From: Streptomyces sp. NBC_00536
GTDB taxonomy: Bacteria > Actinomycetota > Actinomycetes > Streptomycetales > Streptomycetaceae
Reading direction: 5' to 3'
Length of the DNA: 64,000 nt
Assembly: GCF_036346295.1 (NCBI RefSeq)
Contig: NZ_CP107819.1
Location: 2,604,001 to 2,668,000 of the forward strand
Program-made: the position numbers and the translations under genes
Notes under the pieces: model-generated
Database searches by the model: none
The model's input: only the letters and a program-made list of their open reading frames with translations
Told to the model about the DNA's origin: nothing
Shown: positions 18,098 through 26,999 of the stretch, one piece after another
Layout of the letters: each line of letters opens with the position of its first letter
Position numbering within the stretch: position 1 is the stretch's first letter

Positions 18098-19423
18098 ATG
18101 GAAGGCATGGAAGGCACCACACCCGTCCCGTCACCCACCGCGTACGATCCGGCCGCGACCGAGCGCTGGGCCACCGAGCCCGACAAACGTCCTGGCCGGA
18201 CCGCCTTCCAGCGCGACCGCGCCCGCGTGCTGCACTCCGCCGCGCTGCGCCGCCTCGCCGGGAAGACCCAGGTGGTCACCCCCGGCACCCGTTCCTACGA
18301 CTGGGACGCCAGCCCCCGTACCCGGCTCACGCACTCCCTGGAATGCGCGCAGGTCGGCCGGGAGCTGGGCTGGGCGCTGGGCTGCGACCCGGACCTCGTC
18401 GAGGCCGCCTGCCTCTCGCACGACATGGGCCACCCGCCCTTCGGGCACAACGGCGAGGAAGCGCTCAACGAGTTCGCCAAGGACTGCGGCGGCTTCGAGG
18501 GCAACGCCCAGTCGCTGCGCCTGCTGACCCGGCTGGAGCCCAAGCGGTTCGCCCCGCACCCGGACACCGGCGAGCTGGTCAGCGTGGGCCTGAACCTCAC
18601 GCGGGCCTGCCTGGACGCGGCCACCAAATACCCGTGGGCCCGCGGCGGGCACCCCACCGATCCCGGCTCGGTGAAGTTCGGCGCCTACGAGGACGACCTG
18701 CCGGTCTTCGAGTGGCTGCGGCGCGGCGCGCCCGCCGACCGCAAGTGCTTCGAGGCCCAGGTGATGGACTGGGCCGATGACGTGGCGTATTCCGTCCACG
18801 ACTTCGAGGACGGACTGCACGCGGGGCACCTCGACCCCAACATGCTCTTCGCCGAGCCCGAGCGGGACGAGATCTGGCGGGTCGCCATCGGGCGCTACGT
18901 ACCGTCGGACACCGATCCCGGGGAACTGAGCGCGGCCCTCGACCGTTTGATGGAACAGGAGTGGTGGCCGCACGGCTATGACGGCTCCGCGGTCGCCCAG
19001 GCCCGCCTCAAGGACGCCACGAGCCAGCTGATCGGCCGCTTCTGCCTGGCCGCGGAAGGCGCCACCCGCGCGGCGTACGGCACCGGCCGCCTCACCCGGT
19101 ACGCCGCCGAGCTGGTGGTCCCCCGCGAGGCGCGCAACGAGTGCGCCGTCCTCAAGGCCGTCGCCGACCTGTACGTCATGCAGCGCGACGAACAGGAACG
19201 CCTGCGAGCCGACCAGCGCATCGTCCTGGCCGAACTCGCCGAGGGCCTCAGCGCCCGCGCCCCGGAGGGCCTGGACCCCCAGTTCCGCGCGATCTTCGAC
19301 GCCGCACCGGACGACAAGGCCCGTAAACGCGCGGTCATCGACCAGATCGCCTGCCTCACGGACGCCGCCGCCCGCTCCCTGCACTCCCGTGTCGCGCTGC
19401 GCCCGCGACGCGCCGGGAGGTGA
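18098..19423 (+). CDS. dgt: Deoxyguanosinetriphosphate triphosphohydrolase
   Basis: A 441-residue HD-domain dNTPase that hydrolyses dGTP to deoxyguanosine and triphosphate. The metal-binding residues are visible: RLTHSLE (His about 78), [19 protein letters not shown] (His-Asp about 107-108) and [17 protein letters not shown] (Asp about 230). The N-terminal [17 protein letters not shown] is the usual dGTPase nucleotide-binding start. The length is typical of the actinobacterial enzymes. ATG 18098 and ATG 18107 are both possible; neither has a strong ribosome binding site. It stands upstream of an FAD reductase gene and dnaG on the same strand, but gaps of 93 and 85 bp suggest separate or partial cotranscription. 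Confidence 0.93.
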   Translation: MEGMEGTTPVPSPTAYDPAATERWATEPDKRPGRTAFQRDRARVLHSAALRRLAGKTQVVTPGTRSYDWDASPRTRLTHSLECAQVGRELGWALGCDPDLVEAACLSHDMGHPPFGHNGEEALNEFAKDCGGFEGNAQSLRLLTRLEPKRFAPHPDTGELVSVGLNLTRACLDAATKYPWARGGHPTDPGSVKFGAYEDDLPVFEWLRRGAPADRKCFEAQVMDWADDVAYSVHDFEDGLHAGHLDPNMLFAEPERDEIWRVAIGRYVPSDTDPGELSAALDRLMEQEWWPHGYDGSAVAQARLKDATSQLIGRFCLAAEGATRAAYGTGRLTRYAAELVVPREARNECAVLKAVADLYVMQRDEQERLRADQRIVLAELAEGLSARAPEGLDPQFRAIFDAAPDDKARKRAVIDQIACLTDAAARSLHSRVALRPRRAGR

Positions 19424-19516
19424 GCCGATCGGGCCATTCCCCCTTCACGCGGCAGGCTCAGTGCGGGACGCTCGCATGTGGTCGCATGTGGCGGAGAGGT
19501 TATGAGGAGGCATCAG

Positions 19517-20797
19517 GTGGTCGACGCACACCGGACGTTTGTCATCGTCGGCGGAGGGCTGGCCGGAGCGAAAGCGGCCGAAACACTGAGGTCGGAGGGG
19601 TTCACCGGCCGGGTCATCCTGATCGGCGACGAGCGCGACCACCCCTATGAACGGCCGCCCCTCTCGAAGGGGTACCTCGCGGGCAAGGAGGAGCGCGAGA
19701 GCGTCTTCGTGCACGAACCGACCTGGTACGCCCGTGCGGACATCGAACTCCACCTCGGTCAGCCCGCGGTCCAGCTGGACCGGGACGCCAAGAAAGTGGT
19801 CCTCGGCGACGGCACCGTCGTGCACTACGACCGGCTGCTGCTGGCCACCGGCTCCGAGCCGCGCCGCCTCGACATCCCGGGCACCGATCTGGCCGGGGTC
19901 TACCACCTGCGCCGCCTCGCCCACGCGGAGCGGCTGCGCGGGGTGCTCGCCACCCTGGGCCGGGAGAACGGCCACCTGCTGATCGCCGGAGCGGGCTGGA
20001 TCGGCCTGGAGGTCGCGGCCGCCGCCCGCGGGTACGGCGCCGAGGTCACCATCGTGGAACCGGAGGCGACCCCGCTGCACGCGGTGGTCGGCCCGGAGCT
20101 GGGCCGGGTCTTCGCCGACCTGCACGCCGACCACGGCGTCCGCTTCCACTTCGGCGGCCGCCTCACCGAGATCAGCGGGCGGGACGGCATGGTCCTGGCC
20201 GCCCACACCGACGACGGCGAGGAGCACCCGGCCCACGCGGTGCTCGCCGCGATCGGCGCCGCGCCGCGCACCGCGCTCGCCGAGACCTCCGGGCTGGCCC
20301 TGGTCGACCGGGAGCACGGGGGCGGCATCGCGGTGGACGCCTCGCTGCGCACCTCCGACCCGGACATCTTCGCCGCCGGTGACGTGGCCGCCGCCCACCA
20401 TCCGCTGCTGGGGACCCGGCTGCGGGTGGAGCACTGGGCGAACGCGCTCAACGGCGGACCGGCCGCGGCGCGGTCCATGCTGGGCCAGGAGGTCTCGTAC
20501 GACCGGGTTCCGTACTTCTTCTCCGACCAGTACGACGTGGGTCTGGAGTTCTCGGGGTACGCCCCGCCCGGCGCCTACGACCAGGTGGTGATCCGGGGGG
20601 ACGTGGCCAAGCGCGAGTTCATCGCCTTCTGGCTGTCCGAGGGCCGGGTGCTGGCCGGCATGAACGTGAACGTGTGGGATGTCACCGAGCCCATCCAGGC
20701 GCTGATCCGCGCCGGGGTGGAAGTGGACCGTGACGCGCTGGCGGACCCGACCGTTCCGCTGTCCTCGCTGGTCACGTCCGCGGAGCGGGCCGGGTAG
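19517..20797 (+). CDS. FAD-dependent ferredoxin-type reductase
   Basis: A 426-residue flavoprotein of the ferredoxin/rubredoxin reductase group. The FAD-binding GGGLAGAKAAETL lies near residue 12, LLLATGSEPRRL near 110, the NAD(P)H-binding GAGWIGLEVAAAARGYGAEV near 155, and the second FAD contact DIFAAGDVAA near 290, followed by the C-terminal reductase domain. The arrangement matches single-chain reductases that pass electrons from NAD(P)H to a ferredoxin for cytochrome P450 or dioxygenase partners. No such partner or ferredoxin is next to it. GTG 19517 is chosen because aggagg lies 6 bp upstream; ATG 19502 would place that sequence inside the gene. Confidence 0.88.
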   Translation: MVDAHRTFVIVGGGLAGAKAAETLRSEGFTGRVILIGDERDHPYERPPLSKGYLAGKEERESVFVHEPTWYARADIELHLGQPAVQLDRDAKKVVLGDGTVVHYDRLLLATGSEPRRLDIPGTDLAGVYHLRRLAHAERLRGVLATLGRENGHLLIAGAGWIGLEVAAAARGYGAEVTIVEPEATPLHAVVGPELGRVFADLHADHGVRFHFGGRLTEISGRDGMVLAAHTDDGEEHPAHAVLAAIGAAPRTALAETSGLALVDREHGGGIAVDASLRTSDPDIFAAGDVAAAHHPLLGTRLRVEHWANALNGGPAAARSMLGQEVSYDRVPYFFSDQYDVGLEFSGYAPPGAYDQVVIRGDVAKREFIAFWLSEGRVLAGMNVNVWDVTEPIQALIRAGVEVDRDALADPTVPLSSLVTSAERAG

Positions 20798-20882
20798 GCC
20801 GCCGAGGCCCCCGAGAGGCAGGGCCGGGAGGAAGGGGAGGGCGGCGGGCGGGATTGTCCGAGCCCGGCCGTAGACTTCACGC

Positions 20883-22838
20883 GTGGCAGGCAGGATCAAC
20901 GACGACGATGTGAAGGCGGTCCGGGACGCGGTCCCGATCGACGCCGTCGTCTCCGAGTACCTCCAGCTCCGCAATGCGGGCGGCGGCAACCTCAAGGGCC
21001 TCTGCCCCTTCCACGACGAGAAGTCCCCCTCCTTCCAGGTCAGCCCGAGCAAGGGGCTCTACCACTGCTTCGGCTGCCAGGCGGGCGGGGACACCCTCGA
21101 CTTCATCATGAAGATCGACCACCTCTCCTTCTCGGAGGCGGTCGAGCGGCTGGCGGGCACCGCCGGCATCACCCTGCGGTACGAAGAGGGCGGCTACACC
21201 CCCGGCCAGAGCGGGCGCGGCGAGCGCATCCGGCTGGTCGAGGCGAACAAGGCGGCCGCCGTGTTCTACGTCGACCAGCTGGACGGCCCCGAAGCCGAGA
21301 TCGGCCGGAAGTTCCTGGCCGAGCGCGGCTTCGACCAGGCCGCGGCCGCGCACTTCGGCGTCGGCTACAGCCCGGCCGGCTGGGACCACCTCACCCGGTT
21401 CCTGCGCGGCAAGGGATTCACCGACAAGGAACTGATCCTCTCCGGCCTGTCCCAGGACAGCCGCAGCGGCAAGCCCATCGACCGCTTCCGCGGCCGCCTC
21501 ATGTGGCCCATCCGCGACATCACCGGCGAGGTCGTCGGCTTCGGCGCGCGCAAGCTGCGCGACGACGACAACGGGCCCAAGTACCTCAACACACCCGAGA
21601 CCCCCATCTACAAGAAGTCCCAGGTCCTCTACGGCATCGACCTGGCCAAGAAGGAGATCGCGAAGACCTCCAGCGCGGTCGTCGTCGAGGGCTACACCGA
21701 TGTGATGGCCTGCCACCTGGCCGGGGTCACCACAGCCCTCGCGACCTGCGGCACGGCCTTCGGCGGGGACCACATCAAGATCCTCCGGCGTCTGCTGATG
21801 GACAACGCCACGGCCGAGGTGATCTTCACCTTCGACGGTGACGCGGCCGGGCAGAAGGCGGCGCTGCGGGCCTTCGAGGACGACCAGAAGTTCGCCGCCG
21901 AGACCTCCATCGCTATCACGCCCGGCGGTATGGACCCCTGCGACCTGCGGCTCGCCGAGGGCGATGCCGCCGTGGCCGCGCTGGTGTCCTCGCGCACCCC
22001 CCTGTTCGAATTCGCGCTGCGGCAGATGGTGGCCCGGCACAACCTGGAGAACCCGGCGGGCCGCGCGGCCGCGCTCGACGAGGCGGCCCCGGTGGTCGCG
22101 GCGATCAAGAACATCGCGATCCAGCACGAGTCGGCGGTCCAGCTCGCCGGCATGCTGGGCATCCGCGACGAGCAGTTCGTGGTCAAGCGGGTCGCCCAGG
22201 TCGCCCGCTGGGCCCGCGAGCGCGGCGGCCGCCCCGGACAGGGACCGGGTCAGGGCCAGGGTCAGGGACACCAGCAGGGACCGGGACACCAGCAGGGCGG
22301 CCGGAACCGGCCCGCCCACGCCCAGGGCGCCCCGGAACCGGCCGCGCACACCCCGGGCCCCGCGCTGAACCTGCGCAGCCCGGCCCACCGCACCGAGCGC
22401 GAGCTGCTCAAGCTCGCCCTCCAGCGCCCGGCCCTGGTCTCCCCCGCCTTCGACGCCTACGGGCCCGACGAGTTCACCGCCCCGCCCTACGCGACGGTCC
22501 GCCAGGCCATCCAGGACGCGGGCGGCGCCTCCCTGGGCACCGACGACTACCTCGCCCGGGTCCGTGACGCGGCCCCCAACGACACCGTCCGCTCCCTGGT
22601 CACCGAGCTGGCGGTGGAGGCCATCCACGCCAAGACGGTGGACGAGATCTACGCCGGGGTCCAGCTGGTCCAGGTCCGGCTGCGCGCGGTCGACCGCCGG
22701 GTCCACGACATCCAGGGCACTCTGTCCCGGCTGGGCCCGAACGCCCCGGCCGAGCAGCTCGCGGCCGTCCAGGAAGAGCTGTGGGTGCTCCAGCAGTACG
22801 GGCAGCGGCTGCGCAACCGCGGCGCCGAGGGCCTGTGA
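20883..22838 (+). CDS. dnaG: DNA primase
   Basis: A 651-residue DnaG that makes RNA primers at the replication fork. The N-terminal CHC2 zinc finger is complete (CPFHDEKSPSF and CFGCQAGGD, about residues 40-66). The TOPRIM core shows VVVEGYTDVMACH (about 267) and FTFDGDAAGQKAALRAF (about 315), with metal-binding Glu and Asp residues present. The C-terminal helicase-binding domain follows a Gln/Gly-rich linker (about 445-485) made of short GQ and HQQG repeats, visible in the DNA as degenerate repeats at about 22236-22300. The start is GTG. It stops 15 bp before the stop of the convergent gene. Confidence 0.96.
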   Translation: MAGRINDDDVKAVRDAVPIDAVVSEYLQLRNAGGGNLKGLCPFHDEKSPSFQVSPSKGLYHCFGCQAGGDTLDFIMKIDHLSFSEAVERLAGTAGITLRYEEGGYTPGQSGRGERIRLVEANKAAAVFYVDQLDGPEAEIGRKFLAERGFDQAAAAHFGVGYSPAGWDHLTRFLRGKGFTDKELILSGLSQDSRSGKPIDRFRGRLMWPIRDITGEVVGFGARKLRDDDNGPKYLNTPETPIYKKSQVLYGIDLAKKEIAKTSSAVVVEGYTDVMACHLAGVTTALATCGTAFGGDHIKILRRLLMDNATAEVIFTFDGDAAGQKAALRAFEDDQKFAAETSIAITPGGMDPCDLRLAEGDAAVAALVSSRTPLFEFALRQMVARHNLENPAGRAAALDEAAPVVAAIKNIAIQHESAVQLAGMLGIRDEQFVVKRVAQVARWARERGGRPGQGPGQGQGQGHQQGPGHQQGGRNRPAHAQGAPEPAAHTPGPALNLRSPAHRTERELLKLALQRPALVSPAFDAYGPDEFTAPPYATVRQAIQDAGGASLGTDDYLARVRDAAPNDTVRSLVTELAVEAIHAKTVDEIYAGVQLVQVRLRAVDRRVHDIQGTLSRLGPNAPAEQLAAVQEELWVLQQYGQRLRNRGAEGL

Positions 22839-22853
22839 CCCGCTCCCGATGAC

Positions 22854-23339
22854 CTAATGCCGTGACCGGGCGAGCCAGTCTCCGTCCGGGATCGGTGTGC
22901 CGGACGCGGCCAGGGCCGCCGCCAGCGCCGGGGCCGCCAAATAGACCCACGCCGCGGCCCCGGTCCCGTCGGGGCGCAGGGCGGTGCGGCGGACCCGCTC
23001 GTAGAGGTTCAGCGGGCTGGCGGGCCCGTGGTACTCCTCCAGCCGGTCCAGCTCCGCCAGCAGCCGCGCGTACTGCCCCGGCGCCGCCGAGATCAGTTCC
23101 CCGGCCGTCTGGGCCCCCGGGCACTGGACGGCGTACGGATACCCCGGGCCGTCGTAGAGCAGCGCGTCCGGGAGCCGCGCGGGCTCCTCGGCTCGGGTGC
23201 GGCCGCGCAGGAAGGCGTCGTGGTTGACCTCGCCGGGGCGCAGGGTGCCGTAGACGAAGAAGGGCAGCTCCTCCGGTTCCGTGTCCGGTCGCGGTTGCGG
23301 TTGCGGTTGCGGTTGCTCTGGCCGATCGGCCGATGCCAT
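22854..23339 (-). CDS. Gamma-glutamylcyclotransferase-like (AIG2/GGCT) protein
   Basis: A 161-residue protein with the GGCT fold signature FFVYGTLRPGEVNHD (about residues 28-42) and the acidic region ELDRLEEYHGP (about 95) holding the expected catalytic Glu. The family releases 5-oxoproline from gamma-glutamyl peptides or amines, but for most bacterial members the substrate is not known. The N-terminus holds a run of Gln-Pro dipeptides encoded by a hexanucleotide repeat (listed separately). It converges on dnaG with only 15 bp between stops and is divergent from the lipoprotein gene. Confidence 0.82.
   Translation of the reverse strand: MASADRPEQPQPQPQPRPDTEPEELPFFVYGTLRPGEVNHDAFLRGRTRAEEPARLPDALLYDGPGYPYAVQCPGAQTAGELISAAPGQYARLLAELDRLEEYHGPASPLNLYERVRRTALRPDGTGAAAWVYLAAPALAAALAASGTPIPDGDWLARSRH
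23291..23316. repeat. Hexanucleotide microsatellite inside the GGCT-like gene
   Basis: Four perfect copies of gcggtt in a row, plus two further bases, encode the Gln-Pro repeat near the N-terminus of the minus-strand gene. Copy number could vary without changing the frame. Confidence 0.8.
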
Positions 23340-23408
23340 GGGTGACCCCCTTCGAATAGAACGGAACCACCGTACTCACGCCCCTTCACCCGACGGCTCC
23401 CCTCCCCC

Positions 23409-24080
23409 ATGACCCGACCGCCCCGCCGTTTGTCCGCCGCCCTGCTGTGCGCCTGCGCGCTCGCCGTCGGCGGCTGCGCCACGCCCGGCGGACTGGCCTC
23501 CGGTGAACCGGCGCCGCCCGTCTCGCCGCAGCCCCGGCCCGAGCCGCTCTGGCCCGCCTGGACCGAGCACTCGGACCGGGCCCCGGGCGTGGAGGTCAGC
23601 ACCAAGGTGCCCCCGCCCCAGCCGCTCGAGAACGGCCCCGAGGTACCGGAGGAGGGCGGGCTCAAGGCAATGAACCACCTGGAGATCCTGCGCGCCGACC
23701 CGCTGATGCGCGCGTACGCCTACCGCGGCCCGATCAGCGCCCCGGGCCGGGCCGGCATCCGCCCGCCCGTCTACCAGGACCTGACCGGGGACGGCCGCCA
23801 GGAGCTGATCGCCGCCGCCGACACCGAGAGCGGCCGCTCGGTCCTCACCGTCTACACGGTGGTCAAGGACCGGGTCGTGCCCATCATGTTCACGACCGGC
23901 CTGCGCATGGAGGTCGAAGCGATGGGCACGGACCTGCTCGTACGGACGAACACCGACGAGGGCATCGAACAGGCGGCCCGGTTCCGCTGGGACGGCGCCC
24001 GGATGACGGTCGTCAGCGAGGAGAAGCGGTACAGCACTTCGGCGCCCGCCCTCGGCTCCGGCTGGGAAACCCGCAAGTGA
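23409..24080 (+). CDS. Secreted lipoprotein coupled to a histidine kinase
   Basis: A 223-residue lipoprotein. The signal peptide has a basic start, a hydrophobic core (ALLCACALAVGG) and a lipobox with Cys 23 as lipidation site. A Pro-rich spacer follows to about residue 90. The mature domain (DLTGDGRQELIAAADTESG) contains one VCBS/FG-GAP-like calcium-loop motif and beta-strands. I do not recognise a specific family. Its stop overlaps the start of the histidine kinase gene by 4 bp (GTGA), so it may be a sensory accessory that feeds the extracytoplasmic input of the kinase, similar in principle to other lipoprotein-kinase pairs in Streptomyces. That is inference from coupling. Confidence 0.8.
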   Translation: MTRPPRRLSAALLCACALAVGGCATPGGLASGEPAPPVSPQPRPEPLWPAWTEHSDRAPGVEVSTKVPPPQPLENGPEVPEEGGLKAMNHLEILRADPLMRAYAYRGPISAPGRAGIRPPVYQDLTGDGRQELIAAADTESGRSVLTVYTVVKDRVVPIMFTTGLRMEVEAMGTDLLVRTNTDEGIEQAARFRWDGARMTVVSEEKRYSTSAPALGSGWETRK

Positions 24081-25366
24081 GGCGCTGGGTGACGCACTGC
24101 CGACGCCGCCTCCAGGCGCTCGGCCTGCGCTGGAAGATCGCCGTCCTGCTCGCCGTCGGGTGCTCGCTGGTCGCGGTCACCATCGGCGTCTTCATCCACC
24201 GGGCCCGCACCCACCAGGTGGCCGACGCCGCCCGGTCGAGCGCGACGAACCAGCTGATCCGGGTCCGCCAGGTGTACGAGCTGACGGGCCGGCTCGACCC
24301 CGACAAGACGGGCGAGACCTATGCCGAGATCGACTCGGAGCGGCTCCCGGGCCCGCTGCGCGACACGGCGCTCGCCGGGCGGCGCAGCACCTACCTCGAC
24401 CTGAGCGGCGACCACCCCTCGGTCTGGGCCGCCCGCCCGGTCGGCGGCCGGCACGTGCTGTCCGTCTGCCAGTCGCTGGAGGCGGAGCAGGAGGAACTGG
24501 CCGATCTGGACCGGCAGCTCGTGGCCTACGGCATCGTGGTCGTCACGCTCGCGGCCGTCGGCGGGTCGCTGCTGGCCAGCCGGCTCAGCAGGGAGCTGCG
24601 GACGGCGGCCGAGACGGCCCGCCGGATCAGCGAGGGCGACCTCGACGCGCGGATCGGGCCGTCGGGCGTGCCGGGGGGCCGCGACGAGGTGGCCGAACTG
24701 TCCTCGGCCGTGGACACGATGGCGGCCAGCCTCCAGGGCCGGCTGGAGGCGGAGCAGCGGTTCACCGCGGACGTCGCGCACGAGCTGCGCACCCCGCTGA
24801 CCGGGCTGCACACGGCGGCGGAGCTGCTGCCCGAGGGCCGGCCGACGGAGCTGGTACGGAACCGGGTGGCCGCGCTGCGCAGCCTCACCGAGGACCTGCT
24901 GGAGGTCGCGCGGCTGGACTCGAACCGGGAGGAGGCGGCGCTGGACGTGCACCGGCTGGGTCCGCTGGTCACCTCGATCACGGAGCGGTCGGGGGTGGCC
25001 GCCGGGATCACGTTCGCGGACGGTGCGGGGGCGTACGTACGGACGGACGTGCGGCGGCTGGAGCGCATCCTCGGCAACCTCCTCGTCAACGCCCGCAAGC
25101 ACGGCGGCGGCGCGGTCGAGGTCACCGTCCGCGGGACCACGGTCGCGGTGCGGGACCACGGGGCGGGCTACCCGGCGCAGCTGCTGCACGAGGGGCCCCA
25201 GCGGTTCCTGACCGGCACGGTCGAGCGCGGACAGGGCACGGGCCTCGGCCTGACCATCGCCCTGGGGCAGGCCCAGGTCATCGGGGCCCGGGTGGAACTG
25301 TCCAATCCGGCCGACGGGGGCGCGCACGCCCTGGTCACGCTCCCGCCGGGTCCGGCGCCGGGCTGA
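24077..25366 (+). CDS. Sensor histidine kinase, orphan in this window
   Basis: A 429-residue membrane kinase. The first transmembrane segment is at about residues 18-40 (IAVLLAVGCSLVAVTIGVF), followed by an extracytoplasmic sensor domain of about 115 residues, a second segment at about 155-175, a HAMP domain (LRTAAETARRISEGDLDAR), the HisKA phosphoacceptor DVAHELRTPLTG (His about 235), and the HATPase domain with the N-box NLLVNARKHGGG, G1 DHGAGYP and G2 GQGTGLGLTIA. No response regulator is on either side; the neighbours are the coupled lipoprotein and an unrelated secreted protein. It therefore must signal to a regulator elsewhere, or the regulator has been lost from this position. Confidence 0.92.
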   Translation: MRRWVTHCRRRLQALGLRWKIAVLLAVGCSLVAVTIGVFIHRARTHQVADAARSSATNQLIRVRQVYELTGRLDPDKTGETYAEIDSERLPGPLRDTALAGRRSTYLDLSGDHPSVWAARPVGGRHVLSVCQSLEAEQEELADLDRQLVAYGIVVVTLAAVGGSLLASRLSRELRTAAETARRISEGDLDARIGPSGVPGGRDEVAELSSAVDTMAASLQGRLEAEQRFTADVAHELRTPLTGLHTAAELLPEGRPTELVRNRVAALRSLTEDLLEVARLDSNREEAALDVHRLGPLVTSITERSGVAAGITFADGAGAYVRTDVRRLERILGNLLVNARKHGGGAVEVTVRGTTVAVRDHGAGYPAQLLHEGPQRFLTGTVERGQGTGLGLTIALGQAQVIGARVELSNPADGGAHALVTLPPGPAPG

Positions 25367-25536
25367 GCGCCGTCACCCGGACGGGGCGGGGGTACCCGGA
25401 TGGCCGTGGAGCGCGTCTGACGTGCCGTGATGCGGGGACACGCCCGAACCGGAGCAGAATCTGACATTTCATCAGGAGGCGCCGCGCGCACACCCGGGCT
25501 TACCTCGGAACACGACCCCGTTTCCCAGGAGCCCCC

Positions 25537-26079
25537 ATGCGCCGACGCACCGCCCACGTGCTCACCGCCACCGCACTGACCGCCGTCGCCTTCGCCGGTC
25601 CGGTCGCGGGAGCGGTGGCCGCCGCGGACTTCGGCGTGGGGAGCTTCGCCCCCGGGGACTTCGCGCCGCTGGAGATCTGGCCCAAGTCGGCCGTCCCCGG
25701 CACCACCGTCACCGTGAACACCTCCGCCTGCGGGCCCGGCAGCCACGCCGAGGGCGACGCGACCACGGTGGGCGGCGGCCGGTTCAAGCTGACCCCGGGC
25801 ACCCACGAGGAGGTGGTCGTGGGGCAGTTCCAGGTCTCCCGCGACACCCGGCCCGGCAGCTACGGGATCGGCGCGACCTGCGCGGACGGCAAGTTCGCCA
25901 CCGGCGACCTGGTCGTCACCGAACGCGGCCCGCAGGGTCACGTCCGGACGGGGGTGGGCGGCGGTACGACGACCACCGCCGACCCCACCAAGATCGCGGC
26001 GGGAGCGGCAGTGCTGGCCGTGGCCGCCGTCGGCGGTACCTGGCTCACGCGTCGCCGGGCGAGCGGCACGCGGAGCTGA
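25537..26079 (+). CDS. Secreted, C-terminally anchored protein next to a sortase
   Basis: A 180-residue protein with a signal peptide (basic start, then LTATALTAVAFAGPVAGAVA), an extracellular beta-rich domain (LEIWPKSAVPGTTVTVNTSA, with two Cys) and a C-terminal hydrophobic segment followed by basic residues (AGAAVLAVAAVGGTWLTRRR). This is the layout of many small Streptomyces wall- or membrane-associated proteins. I see no clear LPxTG or LAxTG motif before the C-terminal helix, so it is not an obvious sortase substrate although a class F sortase gene follows 164 bp downstream. The function is unknown. Confidence 0.8.
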   Translation: MRRRTAHVLTATALTAVAFAGPVAGAVAAADFGVGSFAPGDFAPLEIWPKSAVPGTTVTVNTSACGPGSHAEGDATTVGGGRFKLTPGTHEEVVVGQFQVSRDTRPGSYGIGATCADGKFATGDLVVTERGPQGHVRTGVGGGTTTTADPTKIAAGAAVLAVAAVGGTWLTRRRASGTRS

Positions 26080-26243
26080 CGGACGCCCACCGCGGCTGCC
26101 CGCCGCGGTCCGACCGGTACCGCCCCGCCGTCGCCCGCTCCCGCGAGGTCCCCCCCGTTCGCGGGACCGGGCGACGGCCACCTTCCACAGGAAAGACCCG
26201 CAAGGCCTGAAGCACCCGCACCACAGGCACCAAGGGGGCACGC

Positions 26244-26999
26244 ATGCGCACCTCCGGCCACCGCCGCCACCACCGCCACCCGGGCCCCGACCCGGACCGG
26301 GACCCCAACCCCGACCCGCACCACCGCCGCCTCGCGGCCCCCCGCACCGGGTCCCGTACCGGTCGCGGCGGGCTAGTAGTACTCGCCGCCTGCGTCGGCA
26401 TCTGGCTGGTCACCAGCGGCTCCGCCGAGCCGGTCCATCCGCCCCGGCCGTCCGCCGCGGACGCCCTCACCGCGAGGCCCCTCACCCCGCGGGACTTCGA
26501 CCCGCTCCCCGGTTCCCCGCCCCGGCGGATCCGGATTCCCGCCATCCGGGTGGACGCCGCGCTGACCGGGCTCGGCCTGGAGCCGGACGGCAGCCTGGCG
26601 GCACCGCCGCCCGCCCGCCGCGACCTGGCCGGCTGGTACCGCGACGGCACCACCCCGGGCGCCGTCGGCACCGCGGTCCTCGCCGGGCACGTGGACACGG
26701 CCAAGGGCCCGGCGGTCTTCTACCGGCTGGGCGCGCTGCGCCGCGGGGCCGTGATCGAGGTGACCCGCGCGGACGGACGTACGGCCGTGTTCACCGTGCA
26801 CGCGGTGGAGGTGTACGACGCCAGGGCCTTCCCGGACCGGCTGGTCTACGGGCCCGCGCCGCGCGCCGAACTGCGCGTGATCACCTGCGGCGGCGGCTTC
26901 TCGCCGCGCACCGGCTACCAGGGCAACGTGGTGGTCTTCGCCCACCTCACCGGCACCCGCCGGGAAGCCCTCAGCCCCACTGCTCCAGACCGAGCTTGA
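26244..26999 (+). CDS. Class F sortase
   Basis: A 251-residue type II membrane protein. After a His/Pro/Arg-rich cytoplasmic tail (about 1-45) there is one membrane segment (GGLVVLAACVGIWLVTSG). The sortase domain starts near residue 90 with RRIRIPAIRVDAALTGLGL. The catalytic residues are visible: His in VLAGHVDT (about 149), Cys in VITCGGG (about 215) and the downstream region GYQGNVVVF. The short length, single anchor and absence of a pilin cluster match actinobacterial class F sortases. The substrate is unknown, though the upstream secreted protein is a candidate by position. The 3' end overlaps the convergent TauE gene by 29 bp. Confidence 0.85.
   Translation: MRTSGHRRHHRHPGPDPDRDPNPDPHHRRLAAPRTGSRTGRGGLVVLAACVGIWLVTSGSAEPVHPPRPSAADALTARPLTPRDFDPLPGSPPRRIRIPAIRVDAALTGLGLEPDGSLAAPPPARRDLAGWYRDGTTPGAVGTAVLAGHVDTAKGPAVFYRLGALRRGAVIEVTRADGRTAVFTVHAVEVYDARAFPDRLVYGPAPRAELRVITCGGGFSPRTGYQGNVVVFAHLTGTRREALSPTAPDRA

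Noticed and set aside
22236..22300. Repeat-rich DNA inside dnaG, considered as a CRISPR-like array
   Set aside because: The repeats are short, degenerate and in frame; they encode the Gln/Gly linker of primase.
26244..26999. Upstream secreted protein (25537-26079) as proven sortase substrate
   Set aside because: No sorting motif is visible before its C-terminal helix; only adjacency supports the idea.
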